This document shows, in pieces, positions 35,254-45,138 of a DNA stretch of 64,000 nt. The notes beneath the pieces were generated by a model, which worked only from the letters and a program-made list of their open reading frames with translations, did not search any database and was not told the origin of the DNA. Position 1 is the stretch's first letter. Every line of letters starts with the position of its first letter. Source of the DNA: Garcia nutans (lineage: Eukaryota > Streptophyta > Magnoliopsida > Malpighiales > Euphorbiaceae). Where the stretch lies: assembly GCA_947685225.1 (NCBI GenBank), contig CANTUV010000051.1, positions 6,572,001 to 6,636,000 of the forward strand, read 5' to 3'. Position numbers and translations under genes: made by a program.

Positions 35254-37869
35254 TAATGGTGTATCTACATCCAAGAGCAGTGTGCCTACCACTGCAAATG
35301 GTAGGTTTCCTGATGTACGATTGAAAGATAATAACATTGAGGATCGGGGGGAAACCAAGTCCCTCAAAGAAAGGACTGAGGAAGAGCCAAAACTGAAGGA
35401 AGGTGCAAGTTTGTTTTTATCTTCTTGATTCTTGGTTTATATCATTTAGAAAAAAAGTAGTAATCTTATGTTTGTCCCAGAGATTGTGATATGTAGTTTC
35501 CTTTTTGATGCTAGAGAATGGCCTCTACAACTTATGTGGATCTGTTCTGTAGTGAGAAACAGAGGAAAAATGTGAACTCTATTTTTTCTGGTGTACAACA
35601 GGGGGTTAGTTTTGTGATATCCATATGCAAGGATAGGGAACCAAATATGTGTTATTTAGTATATAGGCATAGGGCAACAAACATACAACATTGCTTACAT
35701 GTTTTACAGGATAAAAATGCATATAATGTATTTGCCATTATGGTTTGAGCTGCTTGCATATATCTTCTTTTTTTCTTTTTCTGATTAGTATGTAAAATGA
35801 GGTTTGGCCTGCTTTTTGAAAAAAAAATGATTTACTGGTTTTTTTGAAAACATTGAAGAATAGCTTTTGCTTGCTTGTATTATTGAAAAGCTGCATTGTC
35901 ACCTCACTTGGGCAATCTCTTGTATTATTTCCTTTTACTTTTTACTGCATTTTGAACTTTCTCATTTCACCGCCAAAACTCTTTCGAAGGATGACTAATT
36001 GAGGGTATTACATGATAAAAAATTATCCTCACCAAGTGTCCAATAAAAAGCCTGCCAGGAATATGCATTTGATCATTTAAAGTTGTTTTATCCTTAAAGA
36101 AAAATCCAACTGGCACCAAGATCTTTAATTAGTTTATCAAAAGCTTGATGCTTGCTACTCTATCCACTGTTTTCACTGCATCAGCTTACAATATTATAAT
36201 TGATACAAAGCTAAATAAACACTATAAAAGCGATAAAGAGCAAGTTGCAAACATTGTGGAAGAGAATAAGCATTTGAGATCTTGAAAGCTTTAAATGAAA
36301 GGAGAAGAATACCTATGTTCTTATAATTAAGTTATCATTCTGTCTTGATAATCTTGCTTCATAGGCATTGTTGCACGGTCATACATGCGTGTTCTGTGTG
36401 TATGTGTGCGCGCGTGCGTGTGCTCATATCATGTGGCATATGAGTGTCAAATGGGAATTTGCCTCACAAAGGCACTTTATGCTACAGCGAGGTTATTCCT
36501 GTATCTGGATGACCATCCAGAACCCTAGCTTAAGTGGGACAAACAGTGGGTAATGGCATCTCTCCTGATTGTGCTAATGTGATACATCACATGCATTACA
36601 TGGTTTACTGGATAATTTATATTGAACAAAATTGCTCATATTTGCAATGAAATTGTTTGCAGATTACTTTAAGTCTACCTCCAAGACCAGTGTGCCTGCC
36701 TCTGTGCAAACCTCAGGAAATGCTCAAATTAGGCAGATTGGTATGCAGCAGAACATAGATGACCTTGCTGATAAGGTTACAACTGCTACTGTTGTACAAA
36801 ACATTGAGCAGAGGCCAAGTAATTCTGAAACAAGACCAAAACAAGGTGCAAGTTGTCCTTGTATTTGTGAAGTTTTTTTTTATTCTTATGATACAATGGA
36901 GCGTCTGGAAATTGCATTGTGCAATTTCATTTTCATAATGAAGCAGAAGGCATTTTCTGAACACATGATGAAATGAAGGAATTGTATTGTGAGAAAGAGG
37001 AAAAGAGTGTGGAGTGGATGACAGGGTATTGGCATGTATGGCAAAGGAAAGTTGACAAAAGTGCAATTCACCTAATATGCATAGACCAATAATCAATTTG
37101 AATTTGCATGATTGTTCTTTTTATCTTTCTAGCTTTTGGAAAAATGCAAAACCTGATTGAGCCAATTACGCAGTGGAAGACAATTCATCATTAATTTTTA
37201 GGGTGATTTTGAATAAGGACTTCTTGTCTCCCCCAACAAACACAGATGTTTCGCCAATTTTATGATTGTTCCTTATTTTGAGTTCATGTTTATATTGTTG
37301 CTGTAGTTGAATCAGTGCCTATCCAAAATCAAGTAGCAGCACAAAAACTCCTCCAGAAAATGAGTACACCAAGTCAAGGTGATTAGTACCGTAGAGGCCA
37401 AAGACACAAGGGGAAGGGTAAACAAGAAGAACGACCAGTTTTCACTCTAGACGAGTAGGAAAAGAAGAAAGCTAGGGCAAAGCTCCCATTGAAAACTGAT
37501 CCTCCATATACTAGTTGTGATGAGGACCTTGCATGGAAGCTTCAAAACCATCTTGATATGGAAGATTTTCACGTTAGTATCCTTGCATCTGAGTGTTACT
37601 AGTGTTTTTGTTACAATTCTTATTTTATTTCATCTAAATTCCTTCTTGTTCAGGTACAAATGGGAATGCATAACAAAGTGGCAGATGATATTAGAATGAG
37701 CATGTTCAATTATGAAAAAGATGCTGATAAGGTTCATGGAATGGAACATGGAGGTAGAGGGGGAAGGGGAAGGGGAAGGGGGAGAACTAGAGAGAGGGGC
37801 GAAGGGAGGGGAGGGGGAAAGGGAAGGGGAAGGGGAAGATCTCACTTAATATGGTTTATACTTCTTTAA
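35254..37869 (+). pseudogene. TDRD3/RMI1-like protein, 3' exons (decayed gene)
   Basis: Four exons continue the gene in phase. Exon C (35254-35402) and exon D (36663-36845) encode low-complexity STSKSSVP/STSKTSVP-bearing linkers; C ends GAA-G and D begins AT, rebuilding an Asp codon. Exon E (37307-37572) encodes QNQVAAQKLLQKMS, an ubiquitin-binding-like helix, then the RPVFTLDE tract and DEDLAWKLQNHLDMEDFH. Exon F (37654-37869) encodes ADDIRMSMFNYEKDADKVHG and an Arg-Gly-rich tail, typical of plant members. All checked joins have AG acceptors and GT donors. Exon E has two in-frame TAG codons (37384-37386, 37456-37458), both where conserved Trp TGG is expected. The protein cannot be made whole, so this is a pseudogene or an assembly/sequence-error candidate. 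Confidence 0.78.
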
Positions 37870-39752
37870 TATCTTCATCATACCATTTTTATGCTGAGAG
37901 TATGCAAATTTATAGGGTTTTTCTCATTTTTCTCTTTGGCACGGCTACACTTAGGTAATCACTGAGATGGCATACTTGAACTTGAACTCTCTTATTGAAG
38001 AGTTGGCTATTTTTGAATATGGAAGATGGTTTCCATACCATAATTGATTTTGCAGAATGCAAATTCATGGTACTGACCAATATTGTTGTGGCATCTATTT
38101 TGCATCCAATTGTTCAATTTCTACTGCGGCACTGACCTTAGTGTGGCACGCCATCATATGCAGAATCTGTTGAGATAGCAGGGATGCGATGTTTGTATAT
38201 TAATAAATTAATTCATAATTTTTAAATTTGAGTTAGTAAACTTTATTTATAATTAGTAATATCTATTATTAGAAATTATATAATTTTTATTATTATATTT
38301 TTTGTCAACAAAATACGAATCTTATTGCTAGGGTAGTAAGAGAAAAATAGGCACTGTACAGATTAAGTATGAGCTCAATCCCCCCAAAGAAAACAAAAAA
38401 ACTATACCTTCCATTGCTTAATCCTCTATAGAGTTGAATTTTTATTATTATTATTTTTGTAGTGCATTTCCTAAAATTTCTTTGTTCGTTAGAAGTATAT
38501 ATATAACCCGTGGTTGACTTATACTCAACTTCAATTTCTAGGTGAAGTATACAAATGGATGGTCAAGATTTACTCTTAATTATCTAATGGCTGAAAATGT
38601 CTCGGTGCAAGGTGCCAATTACCAAAATGGTAGCAAATAGCTACCCCACTTTCAATACTGGTATTTTTTTAAAATTTTGCAAATCTGCGTGTTTTTTAAT
38701 TGGAGGATGCCCAGTCACACTTGGTGGTTTCACTTAATTATTTAACAATAATAATAATATAATTTATGTTCAAAAATATATTAAAATTAAATTAAATATT
38801 AGTGGAATTTAATAATTTACAAATTACACCCACTTTTTGTAGATTAAATCACACCCATTTGAGAATACTGCTAGTGAGAGGTTTTCTTTTCTTTTCTTTT
38901 TTACTTTTTAATTATTAATTTTATTTTTTTATAACATAATATCTTATGAAATATTGAATTAACCATTCAACCGTTATCGGGAGTGGCTTTTTTTTTAACT
39001 TGTTTTTAAATTATTGGTCTTAATCTAATTTGTTATAATTTCATAACAATGCAGTATGCTTTAATTTTTTATTTATTTTGAAAATTATAAATATTTAAAA
39101 ATCAATTTATTAGTTTTTCATTATTTGAGAGTTTTATCTTTAAAAAATATTTTTAATAAAATTTTTAAATAATATATCTTTTTATATAATAAGTTTTTTA
39201 AATAATATATCTATACTTATAAAATATTTTTTATTTTTATATTCTATTAAATTTTTTTTAAAAAAAATTTAATAATATTATATTGTACCTATAAAAAATA
39301 TTTACAAAATACCAGTCCTCTAAACAATGTCAATTTTCATTTATATTTTTATAAAAAAATAAATATAGACATTTGATGTGAATTGGTTATAGTAATTAAA
39401 AAAATTTTAAATAAATTTAGTCCATACTCTTATTCATAAATTAAGATAATTATAAACTGTAATTTAAAATATATTATTTTAAATTATTTTTTAAAAATAT
39501 TATAATTTAAGTTATAATTTATAATTAGTTAGGCCAGTCCGAGGGATGTAAGAATTTCCCATGGTAGTAATTAGTCAAAGAGTAATTCGACAAGTGACTC
39601 GGCAGCAAGAAATAAACAGCACACTTGTTCTTCTTCTTCTTCTTCTGTAACCTGACATCGATTATCTCTTTCACCTGTGAATTCTGATTCTTCCCTATTA
39701 TTTGAAAAAATAACTGATCAATTCTCAAGCTTTTTTATTTTTCCAAAAAGAA
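37870..39752. other. Intergenic, AT-rich, no feature recognised
   Basis: Holds the 3' flank of the TDRD3-like gene and the 5' flank of the PGR-like gene. A TTCTTC run (39629-39644) lies about 110 bp before the PGR ATG and may be 5' UTR. A reverse open frame at 39525-39728 has no similarity and overlaps this leader. Confidence 0.5.
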
Positions 39753-40017
39753 ATGGAAAAAATCTTAACCCAACCGCTAGTCGCTGTGTTAATCTCTTCT
39801 TTTATTGCGATTAGAGCTTACAGGAGAAAATCCCTCAATTTATCTAGTTCTGTTGCCGGCTTTTTGGTTATGGTCATCCACTTTGCAGTTAATTACAGGT
39901 CTGTTTCTTTTTTATTATCGAGACAATTTCGGAAAGAAATCCCAGAAAATTTCAGCTATTTTTTTGTTTTTTGTTTTGTCGAATATAGATTTGGAGCTGT
40001 ATTGCTTGTGTTCTTTC
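39753..40017 (+). pseudogene. PGR: PGR/TMEM19-like membrane protein, 5' part, interrupted by copia element
   Basis: Exon 1 (39753-39898) starts with ATG and encodes MEKILTQPLVAVLISSFIAI, a first membrane helix, then YRRKSLNLSSSVAGF and a second helix, ending ..NYR at a GT donor. Exon 2 starts at 39989 after GAATATAG and encodes FGAVLLVFF before being cut at 40017 by the copia element; it resumes at 45139. The family is DUF92/TMEM19; the Arabidopsis member PGR is described as a plasma-membrane glucose-responsive protein. Removing the element and one copy of CTTTC restores an uninterrupted reading frame of about 284 codons across five exons, close to family length. As the chromosome stands, an LTR end lies inside the exon and gives a stop at once (40021). 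Confidence 0.88.
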
Positions 40018-40231
40018 TGTAGAAAAGGAAGGTCAACAACAAATCTCCAAGAATCAAGCACAAGATCAAGAGCTATAAAACGAAAATCAAGAGCTATAAA
40101 ACGAAAATTAAAACTTTTATTATTTTCCTTTTTTGGCTCTGTAATGGTAATATATACACCGTAAACATTATTGAAAATATATGAAAGAAACAGATATTCA
40201 AAACCCAAAATTATTTTTCTTTACGTCAATA
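40018..40231 (+). repeat. 5' LTR of young copia element
   Basis: 214 bp. It contains two TATAAAA motifs (40074-40080 and 40095-40101) inside a 21-bp tandem repeat unit AAGAGCTATAAAACGAAAAT, probable promoter elements. In the host gene it supplies an immediate stop codon after the exon 2 fragment. Confidence 0.95.
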
Positions 40232-40348
40232 TGGTATCAGAGCAAGAACAGTTCCATTTTTCATCCTTTACCAATCTTTGAACTCAGATCCTTTTTTTTC
40301 TTCATCGTCCAAAGCTCCTGGAACCAGAGCAATTAGCATACCGCTACA

Positions 40349-41200
40349 ATGGCCACAGGGGAACAACAAAAACAATCAGGAACAGTTGAAGTTCCTAGCG
40401 AATTTTTCAACCAGTTGATGAATATGTTCAAACAGAACAACAACCACCAGACTCAGGAATCATCGGCTGATGGCTCAACTGTCAAAATAGAGATTAAATT
40501 AAGTCAGAACAATTATTCCCTATGGGCGAGGATGATGAGAATCGCCATAGGGGGAAAAGGCAAGACCCATCATCTCACCGGAATTCCAAAGCCACCTCAG
40601 ACAACCGATTCCGATTATGAAAGGTGGGAGAGATCGGACATGCAAGTATACAGTTGGATTTTAGCCAACGTAGAGAAAGATTTACTGAACGGTATTACCG
40701 AATACCCAACGGCGAGCGATCTCTGGAGGGCTTTGGAAATAACGTACAACAGCGGAGGGGATGTGTTTCAGATATACGATCTCCATGCAAAAGCGATGAA
40801 ACAGGTACAGGGAGCAAGAACCCTAGAGCAATATTGGCTGGATTTTCAGGCCATATGGAAAGAAATAGATCGTCGCGTGCCAAATCCCATGGAATCACCA
40901 ACTGACATTAGTGCCTATAACAGAATCAAAGAAGAAGAAAGATTGTTTCAGTTTCTATCTGGTCTAAATCAAATATATGAATCTGTTAGAAAAGATGCAC
41001 TCAAAGAAAGCCCACTTCCCTCTACCGAAAAAGCATATGGCATGGTACGAAGGGAGGCAGCAAGGCTGACCATCATGGTGGTGGACGGCGGCGAAGAATC
41101 AGTCATCGGAAGTGGACTGTACTCCAGAGGCGGCAGAGAAAAAAATTATGATCAACGGCCAAGGTCAGATCCCACCGGGAAATCTTCATCCCAGGACTGA
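40349..41200 (+). CDS. gag: Copia Gag (capsid part)
   Basis: An intact 283-residue frame starts at ATG 40349, 118 bp after the 5' LTR. It has a short Gln/Asn-rich N-terminus; then the UBN2-type copia gag core with KLSQNNYSLWARMMRIAIGG (about residues 50-70), a WILANVEKDLLNGI region and a TLEQYWLDFQAIWKEIDRR helix; and a Gly/Arg-rich tail. It ends at TGA (41198-41200). The frame continues directly into the zinc knuckle and pol, so the TGA replaces what is probably an Arg CGA codon. Gag would form the virus-like particle; without the downstream CCHC knuckle, RNA packaging by this protein is likely impaired. Confidence 0.92.
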   Translation: MATGEQQKQSGTVEVPSEFFNQLMNMFKQNNNHQTQESSADGSTVKIEIKLSQNNYSLWARMMRIAIGGKGKTHHLTGIPKPPQTTDSDYERWERSDMQVYSWILANVEKDLLNGITEYPTASDLWRALEITYNSGGDVFQIYDLHAKAMKQVQGARTLEQYWLDFQAIWKEIDRRVPNPMESPTDISAYNRIKEEERLFQFLSGLNQIYESVRKDALKESPLPSTEKAYGMVRREAARLTIMVVDGGEESVIGSGLYSRGGREKNYDQRPRSDPTGKSSSQD

Positions 41201-41227
41201 TCTAAGCTTAAATGCTCACATTGCGGC

Positions 41228-44200
41228 ATGAAAAAACACACCCGTGAACAATGCTTCAAGCTTGTCGGTTACCCAGATTGGTGGGAAGAAAGAAAACAAA
41301 AATCAAAGAACAACACGAAAACTGCCTCAGCCGTGGGCGATCCGAAGACCACCGTCAACGGTGGCAACCAGCAAGCAGAGAAAGCTCAGACTGACAGCCA
41401 TGGGAGAGGAGAAGGATCGGTTGTGGGTCTGATGAAGAGAGGAGAGAAATCTCGAATAAACGAAAAGGCAGGTGAGAGTTTTAAGGAAATTAATTGTTAT
41501 GTTGATTTTCAAAATGGTGCAGGTGAAAAAAATAAAGGGCTGAACGAAGATAAAAAGGCAAAAGGAAATGAAGTGGGCCAGATCCTATGCTATGGTAATT
41601 TGGCAGAAATTAAAAGGAATCAAATGAACTTGACACAAAATAAAAAGGAACAAATGGGCCAGACTAGTGTTTCAGCAGGAAAAGAGCAAAGATGGATTCT
41701 CGATAGCGGGGCCTCGGACACGGTCACCCATGACTCAGCAGACTTGACAAAAAGAACCAAACCGAGAAGATCGTTTATTCAAACGGCAGATGGTGAATTA
41801 TCTTCAGTCCAAGGAGCAGGAAGTGTTGAAATAACACCGGAGTTAAATTTATCGAATGTTTTATTTGTGCCATCTCTTTCACACAAATTACTTTCGATAA
41901 GTCATGTTACAAAAGAACTCAATTGTACTGTGCTAATGACCCCTCATTTTTGTATTTTGCAGGACATTCAGACGGGGAGGATAATTGGGCGTGGTATTGA
42001 GCAAGAGGGACTGTATTATGTGGAGGACATGGCTCAACAGGGGACTGCAATGCTTGCTCATGGAACAGTGGAAAGGCAGGCATGGCTTTGGCACCGACGT
42101 CTGGGACATCCCTCTGCTGGTTACCTCAAATTCCTTTTTCCTAATTTCTTCCCTAGTAATAGCACTTTTGATTGTGAAACTTGTGTCTTGGCGAAAAGTC
42201 ATAGGAAAAGCTTTCCGTTAAATAATACTAGAGTTGAGACTATTTTTTCATTAGTACATTCAGATGTTTGGGGTCCAACACCTAATTCTAGTCTTATTGG
42301 GTTTAAATACTTTGTTTTGTTTATTGATGATTGTTCTAGAATGGTTTGGGTTTATTTCCTGAAAAACAAAGCTGAAGTCCTTGAAAAATTTACTCATTTT
42401 TTTAACATGGTACGAACCCAATACAACAAAACGATACAAATCCTTAGAAGTGACAATGGAGGTGAATATGTGAACACACCAATGAAAACCTTTTGTTCCC
42501 AACATGGAATCCTCCATCAAACCACCTGTCCTAATACGCCACAACAAAACGGAGTGGCAGAACGTAAAAATAGAACAATACTTGAAATTACTCGGGCCTT
42601 AATGATTGATTCTCATGTTCCAAAATATTACTGGCCCGAGGCTATTGCCACTGCGGTTTACCTAATAAACAGATTACCCACCAAAATCCTTGACCACCAA
42701 ACACCACTCCAAACCTTATCCACCCAAGCCAATATACCTCCAGCCCTCACTTTACCTCTCCGAATCTTTGGTTGTACGGTATATGTCCACATACCTAAGA
42801 CAGAACGATCCAAACTTGAACCTTGTGCTATTAAGTGTATTTTTGTTGGGTATGGTACAAACCAAAAAGGGTATAGGTGTTTCGATCCAAAAACCCGTAA
42901 ACTCTATGTCACTATGGACTGTGATTTTCTGGAAACCGAATTTTTCTACAGCACCCAAATCAATGGTCAGGGGGAGCAGTCCAACAATGACGCACTGAGT
43001 TGGTTGCCAGGTCATGTTATGCCCAACATAGTTCCAACAGAGGAAGTAGGTAGTTCCACTGAGCCTGTGTCTGAGACAGATGAACAGTCCCTAGAGCAAA
43101 ATTCACTTCCGATATCTTTCTCTAATGATTGTCCTGAAAATACTGACGTAATGGACTCTGGACACCAATCTTTAGATACTGACATGTCTGACAGGGTACT
43201 TGAGCAAACTGAGACAGGTTATGTCCTACCTCCAAGAAGTAATAGAGGCGTTCCCCCCCGAAGATACTCACCAGAAAGAATTGGAAGGGGTTCCAGATAT
43301 GCTCTAAGAAGTGATGAAAATGAAAATTTGTGTGCACAAGCCAAAGCTTTCAATGTGAGCCTATACAATCAAGAAATACCCAGGAATGTGATCGAAGCAA
43401 AAAGAAAGAAAGAATGGAGAGAAGCAATGGAGACTGAGATGAGAGCTCTTGAGGACAATAAGACATGGGAAAAATGTGTTCTACCAAATGGGAAGAAATC
43501 TGTTGGCTGCAAGTGGGTGTTCACAATAAAATACAAGGCAGATGGATCAATTGAGAGATACAAGGCACGGCTTGTAGCGAAAGGGTACACCCAAGCATAT
43601 AGGATTGACTACTCGGAGACCTTCTCTCCAGTTGCCAAGTTGGATACAATAAGAGTACTTCTTTCAATTGCTGCAAATGAAGAATGGCCACTGCATCAAT
43701 TTGATGTGAAGAATGCATTTCTGCATGGAAACCTGAAGGAAGAAGTTTACATGGAGGCACCACCAGGGTTCTCTGAAAGTTTTGGGGAAAAAGAAGTCTG
43801 CAAACTGAAAAAGGCATTGTATGGCCTGAAGCAGTCTCCAAGAGCATGGTTTGGAAGATTTACCATGGCAATGAAGAAGTATGGATTCAGACAGAGTAAT
43901 TCAGACCACACACTGTTTCTGAAAGGGTATGGACAGAAGGTAACTTGCCTGATAATTTATGTTGATGATATGATTATTACAGGCAATGATCAGGTAGAAA
44001 TCAAGAAGCTAAAAGAGAATCTGTTCTCAGAATTTGAAATGAAGGATCTGGGAAGGCTAAAGTATTTTCTTGGAATAGAAGTACTAAGGTCTAAATATGG
44101 GATTTTTATATCTCAAAAGAAGTACATCCTGGATCTCCTTGCTGAAACAGGATTGGTAGATTGCAAACCTGCAGATACTCCAATGGCTGCAAATCATGGA

Positions 44201-44980
44201 TTGAAGATGATGGAAGAAGCTGAACCAGCAGACAAAGAAAGATACCAGCACTTGGTGGGTAAACTTATATATCTGTCCCACACAAGACCTGACATAGCTT
44301 ATGTTGTTGGGATTGTGAGTCAATTTATGCACAGACCTCAGCAAGAACACATGGAATCAGCACTCAGGATTGTCAAATACTTGAAGGGAAGTGCTGGGAA
44401 AGGTGTTATGTTTAGAAAGAATGGCAATCTGGAAGTCCAGGCATACACTGATGCAGACTGGGCGGGAAATCAGCTAGATCGAAAATCTACAGCTGGATAT
44501 TTCACCCTGGTTGGTGGTAACTTGGTGACATGGAGGAGCAAGAAACAGAAAGTGGTTGCAAGATCCAGCGCAGAAGCAGAATTCAGAGGGATAGCCAGAG
44601 GTGTCGCTGAAGTTCTCTGGCTAAGGAAGCTTCTAACTGAAATTGGTTTTCCCCCCTTGAAAGCTTGTCAACTGAAGTGTGATAATAAGGCCGCGATTAG
44701 CATTTCTGAAAATCCGGTCCAACATGATAGGACAAAGCACATCGAAGTTGATAGGCATTTTATCAAAGAAAATCTAGAAAGTGGAGCTATTGAACTTCCG
44801 TTCGTCAGGTCTAAGGAACAGTTGGCTGACATTTTGACCAAAGCAGTGACTGGAAATGAGTTTCATGAAGCGCTTGGCAAATTAGGTATTGAGAATCCCA
44901 TACCTAACTTGAGGGGGAGTGTAGAAAAGGAAGGTCAACAACAAATCTCCAAGAATCAAGCACAAGATCAAGAGCTATAA
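41228..44980 (+). CDS. pol: Copia zinc knuckle, protease, integrase, reverse transcriptase and RNase H (in frame with gag after one stop)
   Basis: One uninterrupted frame of 1250 codons. Positions below are residues from the ATG at 41228. Just before it, in frame, is the start of the CCHC knuckle (41211-41252, CSHCGMKKHTREQC). Then protease WILDSGASDT (about 156-165), GAG-pre-integrase WLWHRRLGHP (about 286-295), integrase core with DVWGPT, a DDCSR block, SDNGGEY and NGVAERKNR (Asp-Asp-35-Glu pattern), reverse transcriptase with KWVFTIKYK, VAKGYTQ, FDVKNAFLHG and YVDDMIITG, and RNase H with YTDADWAGN, SSAEAEF and KHIEVDRHFI, ending near LADILTKAV. It runs into the 3' LTR. Apart from the stop between gag and pol it looks intact. 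The ATG at 41228 is an internal Met, probably not a natural start. Confidence 0.93.
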   Translation: MKKHTREQCFKLVGYPDWWEERKQKSKNNTKTASAVGDPKTTVNGGNQQAEKAQTDSHGRGEGSVVGLMKRGEKSRINEKAGESFKEINCYVDFQNGAGEKNKGLNEDKKAKGNEVGQILCYGNLAEIKRNQMNLTQNKKEQMGQTSVSAGKEQRWILDSGASDTVTHDSADLTKRTKPRRSFIQTADGELSSVQGAGSVEITPELNLSNVLFVPSLSHKLLSISHVTKELNCTVLMTPHFCILQDIQTGRIIGRGIEQEGLYYVEDMAQQGTAMLAHGTVERQAWLWHRRLGHPSAGYLKFLFPNFFPSNSTFDCETCVLAKSHRKSFPLNNTRVETIFSLVHSDVWGPTPNSSLIGFKYFVLFIDDCSRMVWVYFLKNKAEVLEKFTHFFNMVRTQYNKTIQILRSDNGGEYVNTPMKTFCSQHGILHQTTCPNTPQQNGVAERKNRTILEITRALMIDSHVPKYYWPEAIATAVYLINRLPTKILDHQTPLQTLSTQANIPPALTLPLRIFGCTVYVHIPKTERSKLEPCAIKCIFVGYGTNQKGYRCFDPKTRKLYVTMDCDFLETEFFYSTQINGQGEQSNNDALSWLPGHVMPNIVPTEEVGSSTEPVSETDEQSLEQNSLPISFSNDCPENTDVMDSGHQSLDTDMSDRVLEQTETGYVLPPRSNRGVPPRRYSPERIGRGSRYALRSDENENLCAQAKAFNVSLYNQEIPRNVIEAKRKKEWREAMETEMRALEDNKTWEKCVLPNGKKSVGCKWVFTIKYKADGSIERYKARLVAKGYTQAYRIDYSETFSPVAKLDTIRVLLSIAANEEWPLHQFDVKNAFLHGNLKEEVYMEAPPGFSESFGEKEVCKLKKALYGLKQSPRAWFGRFTMAMKKYGFRQSNSDHTLFLKGYGQKVTCLIIYVDDMIITGNDQVEIKKLKENLFSEFEMKDLGRLKYFLGIEVLRSKYGIFISQKKYILDLLAETGLVDCKPADTPMAANHGLKMMEEAEPADKERYQHLVGKLIYLSHTRPDIAYVVGIVSQFMHRPQQEHMESALRIVKYLKGSAGKGVMFRKNGNLEVQAYTDADWAGNQLDRKSTAGYFTLVGGNLVTWRSKKQKVVARSSAEAEFRGIARGVAEVLWLRKLLTEIGFPPLKACQLKCDNKAAISISENPVQHDRTKHIEVDRHFIKENLESGAIELPFVRSKEQLADILTKAVTGNEFHEALGKLGIENPIPNLRGSVEKEGQQQISKNQAQDQEL

Positions 44981-45133
44981 AACGAAAATCAAGAGCTATA
45001 AAACGAAAATTAAAACTTTTATTATTTTCCTTTTTTGGCTCTGTAATGGTAATATATACACTGTAAACATTATTGAAAATATATGAAAGAAACAGATATT
45101 CAAAACCCAAAATTATTTTTCTTTACGTCAATA
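44920..45133 (+). repeat. 3' LTR of young copia element
   Basis: 214 bp, identical to the 5' LTR except T at 45062. The pol frame ends inside it at 44980. The TATAAAA-bearing tandem repeat could drive transcription into the rest of PGR exon 2. Confidence 0.95.
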
Positions 45134-45138
45134 CTTTC

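Larger units (their letters stand above)
40018..45133 (+). mobile_element. Young Ty1/copia element inserted in exon 2 of the PGR-like gene
   Basis: The element is 5116 bp with two LTRs of 214 bp each (40018-40231 and 44920-45133) that differ at one position by eye: C at 40160, T at 45062, in a CpG. A perfect 5-bp target duplication CTTTC flanks it (40013-40017 and 45134-45138). The primer-binding site TGGTATCAGAGC directly follows the 5' LTR (40232-40243), and a polypurine tract TTGAGGGGGAG precedes the 3' LTR (44909-44919). The LTR starts TGTAGAAAAGG and ends ACGTCAATA, so its end is TA, not CA. It inserted in the sense of the gene. Near-identical LTRs mean a very recent insertion. Confidence 0.97.
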
